Source: Aphelocoma coerulescens
Taxonomy: Eukaryota > Chordata > Aves > Passeriformes > Corvidae
Direction of reading: 5' to 3'
Assembly (NCBI RefSeq): GCF_041296385.1
Contig: NC_091017.1
Coordinates: forward strand, 52,512,214 to 52,576,213
Length of the DNA: 64,000 nt
A program made the translations under genes and the position numbers. Of this stretch, positions 62,518 through 64,000 are shown one piece after another. Numbering within the stretch: position 1 is the first letter of the stretch; each line of letters opens with the position of its first letter. Under the pieces are notes generated by a model. It did not search any database. It saw only the letters and a list, made by a program, of their open reading frames with translations, and was not told the origin of the DNA.

Positions 62518-64000
62518 TCATAGAATCACAGAATGGTTTGGGTTGGAAGGGACATCAAAGATTGCCTAGTTCCAACCCCCCTGCCATGAGCAGGGACACC
62601 TTTCACTAGACCAGGCTGCTCAAAGCCCCAGGCAACCCATCCTTGAACACTTCCAGGGATGGGTGTCAACAACTTCTGTGAACAACTTGTTTCAGTGCCT
62701 TATCACCCTCACAGAAAAGAATTTCTTCCTAAAATTTAATCTAAACCTATCCTCTTTCAGTTTAAGGCCATTCTACCTCATCATATCACATGCTCTTGGA
62801 AAAGTCCATCTCCAGCTCTCTTGCAGGCCCCTTTTACATACTGGAAGGTGCTATAAGGTCTCCCCAGAGCCTTCTCTTCTCCAGGCTGAACAACCCCAAT
62901 TCTCTGAGACTGTCTTCATAGAAGAAGTGCTCCAGCCCTCTGATTATCTTGATGGCTCTCCTCTAGACTCGCTCCAACAGGTCAACATCTTTCTTGTGTT
63001 GGAGGCCCTGCAATAATCCAGGCAGGGTCTCAAGAGCAGAAGGATCAAACCACCTCCCTTAACCTACTGGTCATGCTTCTTTTGATGCAGCCTAATGTGG
63101 TTGGCAAGCACATTTCTGAGTCATTGCTGCCCTTGAGCTTTTTGTCCACAAACACCTCCAAGTCCTTCTCCCCAGGGCTAGTCTTGACCATTCTCCACCC
63201 AGCCTGTATTTGTGCTTGGGATTGCCCCAGTCCAGGTGCAAGACTTTGTACTTGGCCTTGTTGAACCTCAAGAGGTTCACACAGGCCACTTCTCAAGCCT
63301 GTCCAGGTCCCTATGGATGGCATCCTTTCCCTCCGGCACATTGACTACACTGCCCAGTTTGGTGTCACCAATAAACTTGCTGAAGGTGCACGGTCCCACT
63401 GTCCATGTCACCAACAGAGTTATTAAAAAGTGCCGGTTCCAATACCAACCCCTGAAGAACACTTGTCACCAGTCTCCACATAGACATGGAGTGACTGAAA
63501 GCAACTCTGAGTACAACCATCTGGGCTGTTTTTCTGCCCACTCTCAGTCCATCCATCAAATCCACGTCTCTCCAGTTTACAGACAAGGATGTAATGCAGG
63601 ACAGTGTCAAATGCTTTGCACAAGTCCAGGTAGATGATGTCTGTTGCCCTTCCCTCATCCACCACTGCTGTAGCCCCACTGTAGAAGGCCTTGAGCTTCA
63701 CACTCCCCACCAGCTGCTCCTTGTTGGTGAGCATGAGGTCCGGCATACACCCCCCCCTCATTGACTCCTCTGTCACTTAGAGAAGGAAGTTATCATCAGT
63801 GCTTTTCTGGAACCTCTTGAACTGCCTGTGCCCTGCTGTGTTGTTCCTTCAACAGGTATCAGGGTGGTTGAAGTCCCTCATGAGAACCAGGGCTTGTGAA
63901 CATGAAGCTGCTCCTACCTGTCTGTAGTGGGCCTCATCAGCTCAGTCTTTCTGGCCAGGTGGCCTGTAGCAGTTCCCCACTTATCATGTCACCTGTTCCT
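62518..64000 (-). mobile_element. CR1 LINE, minus strand, internally deleted, runs off the window edge
   Basis: The 3' end is at 62518, where the plus strand reads CATAGAATCACAGAATGG, the complement of CR1 octamer repeats. The 3' UTR and C-terminal coding region follow. Going right (5' in element sense) come a KAKYKVLHLDWGNPKHKYRL segment near 63190-63260, the catalytic box at 63364-63375 (here FIGD instead of FADD), then DMDSGTVHL, the YLDLCKAFDTV box near 63600-63640, and ATAVVDEGRATD. At about 63686-63692 this joins directly to VKLK of LMLTNKEQLVGSVKLK, the end of the endonuclease part, and further 5' to a GDFNHPD motif near 63860-63882. The N-terminal reverse-transcriptase region that normally separates these parts is missing. 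In-frame stops are at 63777-63779 and about 63850, and the RT is spread over several frames, so the copy is dead. Confidence 0.93.
63364..63640 (-). pseudogene. CR1 reverse-transcriptase core, inactivated
   Basis: This part encodes the palm region of the CR1 ORF2 reverse transcriptase, which copies element RNA at nicked target DNA. The YLDLCKAFDTV box, containing one metal-binding Asp, is preserved. The second box has Gly for the first Asp of FADD (FIGDTKL), so a catalytic metal ligand is lost. PQGSVLGP-type sequence between them is recognisable as LQGLVLEPALFN. The frame changes between the two boxes, so no single protein spans them. It belongs to the larger CR1 copy that starts at 62518. 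Confidence 0.88.

Noticed and set aside
1..64000. CRISPR arrays, operons, phage or plasmid features
   Set aside because: No regularly spaced direct repeats, no packed long open frames and no bacterial-type ribosome sites. The repeats and composition are those of a vertebrate nuclear genome.

Overview
The window reads as a piece of bird nuclear genome, most likely from a songbird. Recognisable interspersed repeats are almost all CR1 LINEs, which is typical of birds and other reptiles. At 34863-35010 there is a composite SINE whose head is a tRNA-Ile-like sequence and whose tail is a CR1 3' end. That architecture matches what I know as TguSINE1, described from zebra finch. The rest is AT-rich and CpG-poor, with short A- or T-runs, as expected of vertebrate intergenic or intronic DNA.

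I find no confident host protein-coding exon. Open frames outside repeats are short, occur on both strands in overlapping registers, and show no domain or family I recognise. The window is best read as a gene desert or the inside of a very large intron. Two weak transcription-related signals are listed: a TATA box followed by a strong splice donor near 19859-19930, and a GC-richer segment bounded by splice-like sites at 57738-57892.

Layout: 1-25 kb is mostly unique DNA with simple repeats and several AT-rich blocks that look like candidate conserved regulatory sequence. At 25.2-25.6 kb lies an old CR1 fragment (minus). Between 30.8 and 38.2 kb is a retroelement cluster: a CR1 reverse-transcriptase fragment (plus), a possible LTR of about 780 bp holding a degenerate tandem array, the tRNA-Ile SINE, and a CR1 3' tail (minus). 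From 38.2 to 56.4 kb I recognise no interspersed repeat. At 56.4-56.85 kb there is a very old CR1 fossil (plus). From 62.5 kb to the right edge is a longer CR1 (minus) that keeps part of the endonuclease and the reverse transcriptase but has lost the stretch between them.

Nothing here forms an obvious new multi-gene system. The most informative signals are the SINE and the CR1 fragment that share a 3' tail inside the same window, the internally deleted CR1, the tandem array inside a possible LTR, three CTCF-like motifs in the same orientation, and several AT-rich candidate enhancers. All calls come from reading the sequence; no database or alignment program was run.
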